A stretch of 39,605 nucleotides of DNA from Caldilineaceae bacterium SB0661_bin_32 (GTDB lineage: Bacteria > Chloroflexota > Anaerolineae > Caldilineales > Caldilineaceae). The translations under genes and the position numbers were made by a program. The notes under the pieces are model-generated. The model saw nothing but the letters and a program-made list of their open reading frames with translations. It was not told the DNA's origin and did no database searches. How positions within the stretch are numbered: the stretch's first letter is position 1; every line of letters starts with the position of its first letter. The DNA is taken from assembly GCA_009841235.1 (NCBI GenBank), contig VXMH01000058.1, positions 1 to 39,605 of the forward strand, written 5' to 3'. This document shows positions 1 through 8,695 of this stretch, in pieces.

Positions 1-96
1 ATTTATCGGCCGACCACGTTTTCCAAACCGTTTATTTGGGGGGGCTGGTTTTTTTGTTTATATTACACCCCCACCCACCCCCACAAACTACGGTAG

Positions 97-117
97 GGGC
101 AGGCCTTGTGCCTGCCC
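97..117. repeat. Short palindromic hairpin repeat (REP-like)
   Basis: An 8-bp perfect inverted repeat, GGGCAGGC and GCCTGCCC, is separated by a 5-base CTTGT loop. It lies in a non-coding, C-rich stretch upstream of the first gene. The form suggests a dispersed intergenic palindrome, but only one copy is visible here, so the dispersed nature is inferred. It is not followed by a T-run, so it is not a standard intrinsic terminator. Confidence 0.5.
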
Positions 118-184
118 TCGCTCCCCACCCCTCTCCACTCTCTCCTCACCTTTGCACCTGCCCTGCTAACCACTGCCGTTCGCA

Positions 185-213
185 TTGACAACCGCCGGGG
201 CCTATGCAACAAT
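185..213 (+). promoter_or_regulatory. Sigma70-type promoter for the GH13 gene
   Basis: A perfect -35 hexamer TTGACA (185-190) is followed after 17 bases by AACAAT (208-213, 4 of 6 matches to TATAAT). Transcription would begin near 220. This lies downstream of the ATG at 204, so it argues for the GH13 start at 276 or 282 rather than the longer frame. Confidence 0.5.
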
Positions 214-275
214 CGAATCGGGGCCACGGTAAAAAGATCAAACACAGTTTCGGCCTTTTCACTCTCAGCGTTGGA

Positions 276-1835
276 ATGGCGATGGGCGTAAAAACACCTG
301 ATTGGGTAAAGCACGCAGTCTTCTATCAGATCTTTCCGGATCGATTTCGCCGCAGCCCCCGTCTGGAGCACGCGCCCGGCATCCGGTTCAAGCCCTGGGG
401 CGCGCCGCCGTCGGAGCAGGGCTTCCAGGGTGGTGATCTCCTCGGTATTGTTGATCGCCTGGACTATCTGGAGGAGTTGGGTGTCAACGCGCTCTATCTC
501 AACCCGATCTTCAGCTCGGCCTCGAACCACCGTTACCATACTTTCGACTACATGAAGGTAGACCCGCTGTTGGGTGGGGACGCCGCCTTTCGTGAGTTGC
601 TGGACCGGGCGCACGCGCGCGGCATGAGGGTCATAATCGACGGCGTTTTCAACCATTGCGGCCGCGGCTTCTGGCCTTTCCATCATATCCTTGAAACCGG
701 GAAAAGATCCCCTTACTTCGACTGGTTTCGCGTGAAAGGCTTGCCGCTGCGCCCCTATCACAGCAACGAGCAACAGCCCCATAACTATGCCGCCTGGTGG
801 AATCTGCCTGCCCTGCCCCAGTTGAACATCGGCAATCCCGGCATGAGGCGGTATCTGCTTGAGGTGGCCCGCCACTGGATCGCGTTCGGCGCCGACGGCT
901 GGCGGCTGGACGTGCCAGAAGAGATAGAGGACCCGCTCTTCTGGCAGGAGTTCCGGCAGGTGGTGAAGGAGACCAACCCAGACGCCTATGCGGTGGGGGA
1001 GATATGGCATGAAGCCGACGAGTGGCTGCAGGGGGACCGCTTTGACGGCGTAATGAACTACGTCCTGAGCCGCGCTGCCTATGGCTATTTCGGCGCGGAG
1101 ACGGTGCCTCGCGACTACCGGCCCGGCGGCTATACGATCGAGAGGCTGGATACGCCGGCCTTTGCGGCCGCCATCGAAAGAATGCTGGAGCGTTACGACT
1201 GGCAGGTCGTGACCGCCCAGTTCAACCTCTTGAACAGCCACGATACCGCGCGTAACCTGTGGGCCCTGGACGGCGATGCCAGCGCCGTAAAGCTCTGCCT
1301 GCTGCTGCAGATGACGCTGCCGGGCGCGCCTTGCGTCTATTACGGTGAAGAGATCGGCATGAACGGAGGACCCGACCCGGGCTGCCGGGGGGCTTTCCCT
1401 TGGGAGGAGCGCCAGAGTTGGAATGGGGAGTTGCTCGAAACCTACCGGCAGGCGATCGCGCTGCGGCACAGCCGCCCCGCGTTGCGTACAGGTGCATACA
1501 GGACCCTGGTCGCTGCCGGCGAGATCTTCGGTTTCAGCCGTTCGCTGTGCCGCGATGTACCCCCAGCCGGTCAGGGAACGGAAGAGGCCCGCGCGCAGGA
1601 GGATCAGTTGATCGTGCTGTTCAACCGCGCCAAGTCAACGGCGCGGTTGGCGGTTCCACTTGCCGGCGAGGGCCAGGAGGACGAAGAAAAACTGGCTTCG
1701 GCGCAGCCGGTTTTTCGGACGATCTGGCCGCCGGAGGCCAGCGGCAAACTGCATCGTGCACGCAACGGCATACTTTGGGACCTGGCGATTCCGCCAAGAG
1801 AGACACTCATCCTTGAAGGGACGGATTCGGATTAG
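276..1835 (+). CDS. GH13 alpha-glucan hydrolase (neopullulanase / cyclomaltodextrinase-like)
   Basis: This is an intracellular alpha-amylase-family enzyme that should cleave alpha-1,4-glucans, cyclodextrins or pullulan-type oligosaccharides. The (beta/alpha)8 barrel signatures are all present, numbered from the ATG at 276: region I DGVFNH (122-127), region II GWRLD with nucleophile D212, region III GEIW with acid/base E242, and region IV NSHD with D323. The frame is open back to an ATG at 204, but a promoter overlaps that point and the protein family begins at the VFYQIFPDRF motif, so 276 (or 282) is preferred. There is no signal peptide and no N-terminal CBM34 domain, so it is shorter than classical neopullulanases. 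The C-terminus is a small beta domain. A lipid kinase follows 25 bp downstream. The exact substrate cannot be read from the sequence. Confidence 0.9.
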   Translation: MAMGVKTPDWVKHAVFYQIFPDRFRRSPRLEHAPGIRFKPWGAPPSEQGFQGGDLLGIVDRLDYLEELGVNALYLNPIFSSASNHRYHTFDYMKVDPLLGGDAAFRELLDRAHARGMRVIIDGVFNHCGRGFWPFHHILETGKRSPYFDWFRVKGLPLRPYHSNEQQPHNYAAWWNLPALPQLNIGNPGMRRYLLEVARHWIAFGADGWRLDVPEEIEDPLFWQEFRQVVKETNPDAYAVGEIWHEADEWLQGDRFDGVMNYVLSRAAYGYFGAETVPRDYRPGGYTIERLDTPAFAAAIERMLERYDWQVVTAQFNLLNSHDTARNLWALDGDASAVKLCLLLQMTLPGAPCVYYGEEIGMNGGPDPGCRGAFPWEERQSWNGELLETYRQAIALRHSRPALRTGAYRTLVAAGEIFGFSRSLCRDVPPAGQGTEEARAQEDQLIVLFNRAKSTARLAVPLAGEGQEDEEKLASAQPVFRTIWPPEASGKLHRARNGILWDLAIPPRETLILEGTDSD

Positions 1836-1860
1836 TCCCCCTCATCTGGGCAGGGCAGAA

Positions 1861-2796
1861 ATGGAAACCGTAAAGGTCATCCTGAATCCATACGCAGGGC
1901 GAGGTCAAGGAGGCCGGGTCGCGGCTGAAATCGAGACCGCGTTTCGCCGGGGCAATGTCCCCTTTGAAATCGAGGAAACGGGTGGGCCGGGGGAGGCCGC
2001 TTCGCTGGCGCGCCGCGCCCGGCTGGACGGCTACGCCATCGTAGCTGCCGCCGGCGGGGACGGAACCGTCCATGAAGTCGTGAACGGCTTGGCGGAGGCG
2101 ACGCCGGAAGACAGGACGGTTGAGGGGTTGGCGGTTTTGCCCGCGGGCAGCGGCAACGACTTTTCCGACGTCGCCGGGGCGCCCCGAGACTTTGATGAGG
2201 CCGTACATGCGATTCGGGTGGGCAACACGCGGTCCGTCGATCTGGGGCTGGTCGAGGCGTATGACGGACGCGACACTTTGCGGCGTTACTTTGACAACAA
2301 TCTGGGCATGGGTTTTGAGGCGCAGGTGACTGTCGAGAGCCGTAAGGTCAAGCGGCTGCGCGGTTTCACAATCTATCTGTGGGCGACCTTGCGAGCGCTG
2401 CGAGCCTATGACCAGCCATTCTTCGAAATAAATTGGACCGACGGCGACGGCAATCGCCATGAGACCGCCAAGCCGATGTTGCTGGTCAGCATCGGCAACA
2501 CTCGACGCACCGGCGGGGCCTTCTACCTTACGCCTGATGCGGTCATGGACGACGGTCTGCTCGACCTGGCCTTTGCCGGCGCGCTGTCACAGTTTGGGAT
2601 TCTGAAACTGTTGCCGAGAGCGATGACCCCGACAGGTCTGCACGGCCAGAAATCCGTGACATTCGGCCGGCTGCGTTCCGCCCATATCACGGTCCGGCAG
2701 CCTGTTCCGGTGCATACCGACGGCGAGGTCTTGTCGCACGGAATCGAAAAACTGACCGTCGAAGTGCAGCCCGGTCGTCTTCAAGTAATCGTATAA
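1861..2796 (+). CDS. Diacylglycerol kinase-family lipid kinase (YegS/DagK-like)
   Basis: This is a 311-residue lipid kinase of the DAGKc fold, which phosphorylates a diacylglycerol or related lipid with ATP. The N-terminus carries the NPYAGRGQGG motif, the nucleotide-binding GGDGT sits at residues 65-69, and LPAGSGND at about 93-100. The C-terminal half has the TGGAFYLTP and DDGLLDL elements typical of the family. The frame is open further upstream over the end of the GH13 gene, but that extension is only a shadow; the ATG at 1861 begins exactly at the family's ETVKVILNP strand. It follows the GH13 gene by 25 bp and is probably co-transcribed. The lipid substrate (diacylglycerol, sphingoid base or other) is undetermined. 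Confidence 0.88.
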   Translation: METVKVILNPYAGRGQGGRVAAEIETAFRRGNVPFEIEETGGPGEAASLARRARLDGYAIVAAAGGDGTVHEVVNGLAEATPEDRTVEGLAVLPAGSGNDFSDVAGAPRDFDEAVHAIRVGNTRSVDLGLVEAYDGRDTLRRYFDNNLGMGFEAQVTVESRKVKRLRGFTIYLWATLRALRAYDQPFFEINWTDGDGNRHETAKPMLLVSIGNTRRTGGAFYLTPDAVMDDGLLDLAFAGALSQFGILKLLPRAMTPTGLHGQKSVTFGRLRSAHITVRQPVPVHTDGEVLSHGIEKLTVEVQPGRLQVIV

Positions 2797-2818
2797 AATT
2801 CCCCGTTGAAACGCCTTC

Positions 2819-2827
2819 TGGTATACT
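2819..2827 (+). promoter_or_regulatory. Extended -10 promoter
   Basis: TGG-TATACT fits an extended -10 element (TGn followed by 5 of 6 matches to TATAAT). No good -35 is present 16-18 bases upstream. It lies between the lipid kinase and the membrane protein that starts at 2894 or 2987. Confidence 0.35.
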
Positions 2828-2893
2828 TACCGAGGCGGACTGGCACACAACCCCACCACCTTGTGGTCGCTTTACTGACTTCGATCGGCTCCG

Positions 2894-3901
2894 GTGATCC
2901 GAGGGCTAATCAGTCCTGCCAGTAGCGCGAAGGAGTACAGGAAGACTTTGACAACATCAGAGAGGTTCGGCGCGGCTGCAGCAGAGATGAGAGAGAAGCG
3001 CACGCCAAATGATGCGCCAGATGCGAACGCCGAACAAGAGTTAGCTCCGGTGAACGTTTCAGCGACGTCCAGCAGCGCGTTGCTGGATGCCCGTCTTTGG
3101 TCGGAGCTTTCCCCGTGGCGGATCTCTGCGGCCTGGTCGCTGGCCGCCGCGGCTCTCGTTGTTGGAATTGGCGAAGTAAGCCAATCAGTCTCCCCGCAGA
3201 CGCTTGTACTTCTCTTCCTGCTGGTCGACCCTTTGTGGGGGAACATTTGGGGCGGGCTTGCAACTCCGGAGACCCTGCCCCATATAACGCTTACCGTACA
3301 ACACAGGCGCCCCTGGTTGCCGTATCTGGTCATGGGGTCGCCTGCTGCACGCGTCCTGGGAATGCACGGTCCCGGCGTTCTCGCGATTTCCGCGCGGGCA
3401 TGGCTGCCGGGTGTAGCAGTCGCCCTTGCTGCCGCTGCTGCAATTGGCATGCCGGCAGTATGGGCGACACTGGTTGTGCTTGGCCTCGCGGTGACCGCCT
3501 GGCTTCAACGCTATGTAGCGCTGGTTCCCGCCTCCGTGCTTCACAGTCTTGTTGTCGTCGCGGCGCCCTGGTTCATGGGCCTCACGCTTTTCGGCCTCGA
3601 TCCCTGGAGCGGTCTTCGCTGGGCGCTGATACTGCTGTGGACATTGCATGTTTGGGGCGCAAACAGCAGCCTGGACAACCCGGGCGCGCTGCGTGGACTC
3701 GCGGGCATGGCAGTGGCTCAGGCCGGTATCGCCCTGCTGCTGATATTCGGCCAGGCGCCTCTGTCTTTGGCGGTGCTCTGTATTTTGTGGCTGGCCACCT
3801 GGGTGGCGGTCTATCGCGGCCAGCCTCTTCAGAACGTTCAAGCCTCATGGACGGCGGCTCTGCTGGTCAGCGCGGCGGCAATGACGCAGACGGTTTTTTG
3901 A
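2894..3901 (+). CDS. Unknown multipass membrane protein
   Basis: This is a 335-residue protein I do not recognise. The first 65 or so residues are hydrophilic and rich in Ala, Glu and Ser. The rest consists of roughly eight to nine hydrophobic, Ala/Leu/Val/Trp-rich helices joined by short loops. A conserved-looking loop reads MGSPAARVLGMHGPG near residue 145. No catalytic motif or signal peptide is visible. The start is uncertain: GTG at 2894 is the earliest, and ATG at 2987 is also plausible and would remove 31 residues of the hydrophilic leader. It ends 115 bp before argF and has its own possible promoter. It could be an integral-membrane prenyltransferase-like or transport protein, but nothing in the sequence decides this. 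Confidence 0.65.
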   Translation: MIRGLISPASSAKEYRKTLTTSERFGAAAAEMREKRTPNDAPDANAEQELAPVNVSATSSSALLDARLWSELSPWRISAAWSLAAAALVVGIGEVSQSVSPQTLVLLFLLVDPLWGNIWGGLATPETLPHITLTVQHRRPWLPYLVMGSPAARVLGMHGPGVLAISARAWLPGVAVALAAAAAIGMPAVWATLVVLGLAVTAWLQRYVALVPASVLHSLVVVAAPWFMGLTLFGLDPWSGLRWALILLWTLHVWGANSSLDNPGALRGLAGMAVAQAGIALLLIFGQAPLSLAVLCILWLATWVAVYRGQPLQNVQASWTAALLVSAAAMTQTVF

Positions 3902-4016
3902 CGGCGGCACAGGTCTGCCAGCACCGGGTCTGGCAAGATCGGCCGAGATCGGAACTTCGCAAGTAAGTGGGTCGTCTTAATACCCGGATACATCCACCTT
4001 CAGGCAGGAGAAGATT

Positions 4017-4952
4017 GTGAGCGTTACGCCTCTCGACCATTTTACAGGTATTGATTCTCTGACCGGCGACCAGTTCTGGGGTCTCCTGAAATTGGCCAGG
4101 CAATTGAAAGATGAGTTGATGCAGTGCGGCCGTAACGACCCGATCCTGGCGGGAAAGTCCCTGGCGATGCTCTTTGAGAAGCCGTCGCTGCGCACGCGTG
4201 TCAGCTTTGAAATGGGCATGCAGCATCTGGGGGGCTATGCCTTCTATCTCAGTCCGGCGGAGGTTGGCCTGGGTACGCGCGAAAGCCCGGCAGACGTGAT
4301 CCGGGTATTGGGAGGTTATGTGGACGGCGTCATGGCGCGCGTTTTCACACACCGCCATATCGAGGAGATGGTGGAGTGGGGGAGCGTGCCTATCATCAAC
4401 GGCTTGAGCGACTTCAGCCACCCTTGCCAGGCCCTGGCCGACGTCTTCACGATCTGGGAGCAGTTCGGCTCGGTAGAGGACAGGACGCTCGTCTACGTGG
4501 GCGACGGCGCAAACAATGTTGCGACCAGCCTGCTGATGGCCGCCGGCAAGGTCGGGCTCAACGTGCGCGTAGTGTCGCCGCGCGGGTACGTTCCCGCCGG
4601 GGATGTGCTGACGGCGGCGGAGGCGGAGGTCGATGTTACGGACGACCTGGACGGCGTGAGGGGAGCGGATGTCCTGTATACGGATGTCTGGGTCAGCATG
4701 GGAGATGAAGAAGAGCGGGAAGAGAGGATGGCTGTCTTGCCGCCGTACCAGGTCAACTCGGAGTTGGTTCAACGCGCGGAGAACGAGGAACTCCTTGTCA
4801 TGCACTGTCTGCCCGCCCACCGCGGCGAAGAGATTTCCGACGCAGTGGCCGACGGTGACCGCAGCCGGGTCTTTCCGCAGGCCCACAACCGGCTGCACGC
4901 GCAGAAAGCGGTACTTGCGCATCTGCTGGGAGGCGTGGCGTTGCCGTCTTGA
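4017..4952 (+). CDS. argF: Ornithine carbamoyltransferase
   Basis: This cytosolic trimeric enzyme of arginine synthesis makes citrulline from ornithine and carbamoyl phosphate. The carbamoyl-phosphate loop is FEKPSLRTR (about residues 51-60), with HPCQALAD near 135. The ornithine-binding DVWVSMG element lies near 220, and the HCLPAHR motif near 262 carries the conserved cysteine that separates ornithine from aspartate carbamoyltransferases. The length of 311 is normal. The start is GTG with AGGAG about 7 bases upstream. No other arginine gene is nearby, so it stands apart from an arg operon. It could be catabolic (arcB) rather than biosynthetic; no arcA or arcC is present in the window. Confidence 0.93.
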   Translation: MSVTPLDHFTGIDSLTGDQFWGLLKLARQLKDELMQCGRNDPILAGKSLAMLFEKPSLRTRVSFEMGMQHLGGYAFYLSPAEVGLGTRESPADVIRVLGGYVDGVMARVFTHRHIEEMVEWGSVPIINGLSDFSHPCQALADVFTIWEQFGSVEDRTLVYVGDGANNVATSLLMAAGKVGLNVRVVSPRGYVPAGDVLTAAEAEVDVTDDLDGVRGADVLYTDVWVSMGDEEEREERMAVLPPYQVNSELVQRAENEELLVMHCLPAHRGEEISDAVADGDRSRVFPQAHNRLHAQKAVLAHLLGGVALPS

Positions 4953-4999
4953 GGGGGGAACGGATCCGATGAGGATTCCTCCTGTGTGGAGAAGATATC

Positions 5000-5818
5000 A
5001 TGACTGACATTGTGGCCATTCTCAGTCGCCTGACCGACTGGCGAAACGTTGTAGATCTTTTCCTGCTCATGCTGGTTTTCTATGCGTTGTTGCATCTGCT
5101 GCGGGGAACGCAGGCCGCACAGCTTTTACTTGGCATTTTGATTATCGGCATCTTGGTTTTTGTTCTTGTCCGTACAGTCGAGTTAACCGCTTTCAGCTGG
5201 CTGTTGCGCAACAGCTCCCTGGTCGTTTTTGTGGCGATCCCCGTAATCTTTCAGCCGGAGATCCGCCGCGTTCTGGAACAGGTGGGGCGGAGGACGCCGT
5301 TCTTCTTACGCCGCGCCAATGGGGGGGCGGAACCGCTGATCAACGAAATCGTCCGCGCCTGCGAGCAGCTGTCGGCGCGACGCCACGGCACTTTGCTGGT
5401 GTTGGAAGGGAGCGGCGGGTTGATGGAGTATATCGACCGTGGGGTCAAGATCGACGGCGAACTGACTGATGAGCTTCTGCTGACGGTTTTTTTCCCCGGA
5501 ACGCCGCTCCACGACGGGGCCATAATCGTCCAGGACGGAAGAGTAGCGGCAGCCTCCTGTATTTTGCCCCTGACAAACCGCAATATCGCCGACCACCAGC
5601 TGGGCACGCGACACCGGGCCGCCATAGGGATTACCGAATTGACGGATGCCATGAGTGTGGTTGTTTCCGAGGAGACGGGCGCGATCTCGATTGCGACGGG
5701 CGGGCGCATGGCCCGGCGTTTGGAAGCGAACGAGTTACGGCGCAGACTGACCGAATTCTATGATCCGCGGCCGATAATGGGCAATGCAGAGACCGGAGAA
5801 TTTCTTGCTGAGGTTTAA
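5000..5818 (+). CDS. cdaA: Diadenylate cyclase CdaA (c-di-AMP synthase)
   Basis: This membrane-bound enzyme condenses two ATP molecules into cyclic di-AMP, which controls potassium and osmolyte balance and cell-wall homeostasis in many bacteria. Three hydrophobic helices fill about residues 15-85 and are followed by the DAC (DisA_N) domain. The two signatures are present: LHDGAII near residue 171, with the metal-binding DGA, and GTRHRAAIG near 202. The length of 272 is normal for CdaA. A Shine-Dalgarno GGAGAAG precedes the ATG. The next gene encodes the YbbR-domain regulator CdaR, as in Firmicutes. The usual third gene, glmM, is absent and der follows instead. Confidence 0.93.
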   Translation: MTDIVAILSRLTDWRNVVDLFLLMLVFYALLHLLRGTQAAQLLLGILIIGILVFVLVRTVELTAFSWLLRNSSLVVFVAIPVIFQPEIRRVLEQVGRRTPFFLRRANGGAEPLINEIVRACEQLSARRHGTLLVLEGSGGLMEYIDRGVKIDGELTDELLLTVFFPGTPLHDGAIIVQDGRVAAASCILPLTNRNIADHQLGTRHRAAIGITELTDAMSVVVSEETGAISIATGGRMARRLEANELRRRLTEFYDPRPIMGNAETGEFLAEV

Positions 5819-5843
5819 TGAAATTCGGCGATACGGTCGTTCC

Positions 5844-7238
5844 ATGAAACCGACGACGACAGTGCTTCTGTCGGTTCTCTTGGCGTTTGTCGTTTGGTTT
5901 ATAGCCATCGATCAGGAAAACCCGATGATTCGGGAGGAGTATGCAGAGCCGATTCTGATCGAAGTGCGAAACATGGGGCCGGGATTGCAAAGTGTGCAAG
6001 ACTTAACGAATCGCACCGCGGTTCTGACACTGCGGGCGCCCCAGCGCACGTTGGAGTCACTGCACGTGGAAGACTTCTTCGCCATCATAGACTTGGCAAA
6101 TCTGACGGCGGGCAGCCACGAGGTGGAGGTCGAGATAACGGCTCTGAATCCCGACGTCGAAGTTATCGCGCTTGAACCGCGGCAGCTGCGCGTTCAACTG
6201 GAACCTGTAATTTCCCGGTTCGTTCCGGTCGAAGTGGAAGTAATGGACAGCGCGGCGTTCGGGTACGACTGGCAGGAGCCGTTGTCGGAGCCGGCGGAGG
6301 TAGAGATATCCGGCCCGCGGACACTTGTCACGCAGGTACGGTCGGTGATTGCAACCGTCTTTCTGCGCAATGCCAAGAGCCAGGTGGAGCAGGTTCGGCC
6401 CCTCATCGCCCGCAACGCCCAAAATCTGGAGGTGGAAAGGGTAGACGTTGAACCGGGCACGGCGCGGATCGTCGTGCCTGTCGTGCAGCCGCCGGGATTC
6501 AAGGAGGTGGTCGTGCGCGCCGATGTGAAGGGACTGCCTTCGCCAAATTACCGCTTGACGGGAGTGAACGTCGAGCCGCAGACAGTTGTCTTGTCCGGTA
6601 GCCCGAGCGCCCTGCGTGATATTCCCGGATTTGTGGAAACGACGACACTTGACATAGAGGGCGCGACTGACGACGTACGCGATCGCCTTGCCCTGATTCT
6701 GCCGGAAAATGTCTCCACCCTGCAGGACAGCGTCCTCGTAACGGTTGGCGTCGCCCCTCTGGAGAGCAGCCTGACCGTCACTCGCCACCCGGTCGTTCAG
6801 GGCGCGGGCGATGACATGCGTATCACCGTTTCTCTGGAAGAGGTCGAGGTGATCGTCAGCGGTCCGCTGCCGCGATTGGAGCTGCTGGGCCCTGAAGAGG
6901 TACGCGTCCTCTTGGACCTTACGGGACTGTTGCCCGGCAGCCACCTGGTCGAACCGGCGGTCGTGGTGCCTGAAGGAATCGTTGAGCAGGGAGTGATCCC
7001 CGAAGCGATCGAAGTGTTGATTGAGTCCTTGATCACCCCAACCGCCACGGCGACGCCTGAGCCGGTCGAGGCGCCGGCCACTCCGGTCCCGGAACCGGCG
7101 GATTCCACGACCGAGCCCGGGCCAGAGACGACCGAGACCCCGCCCCCGCCGGCAGAAGTGACTGTGCAACCTTCGCCCGTGCCGGCGCCGGACCAGACTG
7201 AGCCGGCGCCGACGGAAACGCCCGCGACGTCCAATTGA
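5844..7238 (+). CDS. cdaR: YbbR-domain protein CdaR, regulator of CdaA
   Basis: This single-pass membrane protein is expected to bind CdaA and tune c-di-AMP production. From the ATG at 5844 it begins with one hydrophobic helix (about residues 5-22, TVLLSVLLAFVVWFIA), followed by four YbbR-type beta-rich repeats to about residue 390. The C-terminal tail of about 70 residues is rich in Pro, Thr and Glu and is probably unstructured outside the cell. The frame is open back to 5784 within cdaA, but the membrane anchor is correctly placed from 5844, which gives a 25-bp gap. Its position directly after cdaA supports the assignment. der starts 6 bp after its stop, suggesting one transcript. Confidence 0.85.
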   Translation: MKPTTTVLLSVLLAFVVWFIAIDQENPMIREEYAEPILIEVRNMGPGLQSVQDLTNRTAVLTLRAPQRTLESLHVEDFFAIIDLANLTAGSHEVEVEITALNPDVEVIALEPRQLRVQLEPVISRFVPVEVEVMDSAAFGYDWQEPLSEPAEVEISGPRTLVTQVRSVIATVFLRNAKSQVEQVRPLIARNAQNLEVERVDVEPGTARIVVPVVQPPGFKEVVVRADVKGLPSPNYRLTGVNVEPQTVVLSGSPSALRDIPGFVETTTLDIEGATDDVRDRLALILPENVSTLQDSVLVTVGVAPLESSLTVTRHPVVQGAGDDMRITVSLEEVEVIVSGPLPRLELLGPEEVRVLLDLTGLLPGSHLVEPAVVVPEGIVEQGVIPEAIEVLIESLITPTATATPEPVEAPATPVPEPADSTTEPGPETTETPPPPAEVTVQPSPVPAPDQTEPAPTETPATSN

Positions 7239-7244
7239 ACTGAC

Positions 7245-8618
7245 ATGACGCAACGTAAAGCAGTGGTCGCTCTTGTGGGCCGGCCCAATGTGGGCAAGTC
7301 GACCCTTTTCAACCGACTCATCGGCGCCAGGACAGCGATCGTGGAGGACCTGCCCGGTACAACCCGGGACCGTATATACGGGGAGGCGGAGTGGAGCGGA
7401 GTTTCCTTCGTCGTGATAGACACGGGGGGCCTGGAAGCGCAGAAGACGGCCGAGTACCGTGCTGCGCGGCCGGGCGTAGCCCCCCTCGCGCGTGACTCCG
7501 CCCGCTACGTGACCGAAATCACGAACCAGGCCCGGATCGCGGTTGACGAGGCCGATCTGATCGTATTGGTGGTGGACGGAAAAGATGGACTGACCGCAGC
7601 TGACGAGGACCTGGCCGAGTTTTTGCAGCAGACGACCAAACCTGTCTTTCTTGCGGTAAACAAGGCCGAAAGCGAACAGAGGCAACTTGACGCGGCGGAG
7701 TTCTGGGCGCTGGGAGTCGGTGAACCGATCGCGATCAGCGCCTTCCACGGTATAGGCGTTGGCGACCTGCTCGACCTGATCGCGGCCGAACTTTCCGACA
7801 GCCTGGTTGGCGATGAAAGGGAAGAGGATGTCGTTGCCATCGCGCTTGTGGGGAGGCCCAATGTAGGCAAGAGCAGTCTGCTCAACACCTTGCTGGGGCG
7901 GGAAAGGGCGATCGTAAGCGAAATCGCCGGCACGACACGCGATCCCATTGACACTGAGATAGTCTATCACGGGCAGAAGATCTCCTTGATCGACACGGCG
8001 GGAATCCGACGGCGCGGGCGGGTGGAGCCGGGGATCGAGAAATACAGCGTACTTCGCAGCATGCGCAGCATCGACCGCGCCGACGTGGCAATGCTTCTCG
8101 TAGACGGAGTTGAGGGCGTGACCGCGCAAGATGCCCACGTCGCCGGCCACGTGCTGGAGGCGCACAAGAGCGTCGTTGTCCTTGTGAACAAGTGGGACAT
8201 TGTCGAAAAAAACACACAGACAATGGTAGAATACACGCGGCAGGTACGCGCGGATCTGCAGTTTCTTGACTACGTGCCGGTCCTCTTCATCAGCGCGTTG
8301 ACGAAGCAGCGTGTACAGAAGGTTCTGCCCACGGCGCTCACGGTGGCGGCGGAAAGGCGGCATCGCATCCCAACGGCGGAGCTGAACGGCCTCATTCAGG
8401 ATGCCTATCACCGTTCGCCGCCGGCAACAAAACAGCAGCGGCCTCTGCGCATCTATTACGCAACCCAGGCCGGCGTTGAGCCGCCTACTTTCATTCTGTT
8501 CGTCAACGATCCGGAGTTGGCCCACTTCAGTTACCTTCGTTATCTGGAAAATCAACTGCGGCGGTACTACCCATTTGTCGGCACGCCCATCCGAATTCGT
8601 CTGCGCGCCCGCTCCTGA
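7245..8618 (+). CDS. der: GTPase Der (EngA), ribosome assembly
   Basis: This tandem-GTPase protein is needed for 50S subunit maturation. Both G domains are complete: P-loop GRPNVGKS near residues 9-16 and again near 205-212, DTGG and DTAG switch II motifs, and a G4 motif in each. The first G4 reads NKAE rather than NKxD; the second is the normal NKWD. The last 80-90 residues form the KH-like domain. The length of 457 is normal. The gene begins 6 bp after cdaR, so translation may be linked to the c-di-AMP genes. Confidence 0.95.
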   Translation: MTQRKAVVALVGRPNVGKSTLFNRLIGARTAIVEDLPGTTRDRIYGEAEWSGVSFVVIDTGGLEAQKTAEYRAARPGVAPLARDSARYVTEITNQARIAVDEADLIVLVVDGKDGLTAADEDLAEFLQQTTKPVFLAVNKAESEQRQLDAAEFWALGVGEPIAISAFHGIGVGDLLDLIAAELSDSLVGDEREEDVVAIALVGRPNVGKSSLLNTLLGRERAIVSEIAGTTRDPIDTEIVYHGQKISLIDTAGIRRRGRVEPGIEKYSVLRSMRSIDRADVAMLLVDGVEGVTAQDAHVAGHVLEAHKSVVVLVNKWDIVEKNTQTMVEYTRQVRADLQFLDYVPVLFISALTKQRVQKVLPTALTVAAERRHRIPTAELNGLIQDAYHRSPPATKQQRPLRIYYATQAGVEPPTFILFVNDPELAHFSYLRYLENQLRRYYPFVGTPIRIRLRARS

Positions 8619-8695
8619 AATGCATTTGAAGGCACATCTGCCCAAGCATCTGACCTCTTACACTTCCCATGTCTCTGGCAAACTGGCGGCGAATT

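Noticed and set aside
20..60. Possible terminator with CCAAA/TTTGG stem and a T-run near the left edge
   Set aside because: The stem is only five A/T-rich pairs and several foldings compete; the upstream gene is outside the window, so it cannot be supported.
63..1469. A 468-codon open frame antisense to the GH13 gene
   Set aside because: The GH13 catalytic residues are all on the plus strand; the antisense frame has no domain and no ribosome binding site.
6057..8645. An 862-codon open frame on the minus strand
   Set aside because: It lies antisense to cdaR and der, whose protein motifs are unmistakable. The His/Arg-rich translation is typical of a high-GC shadow frame.
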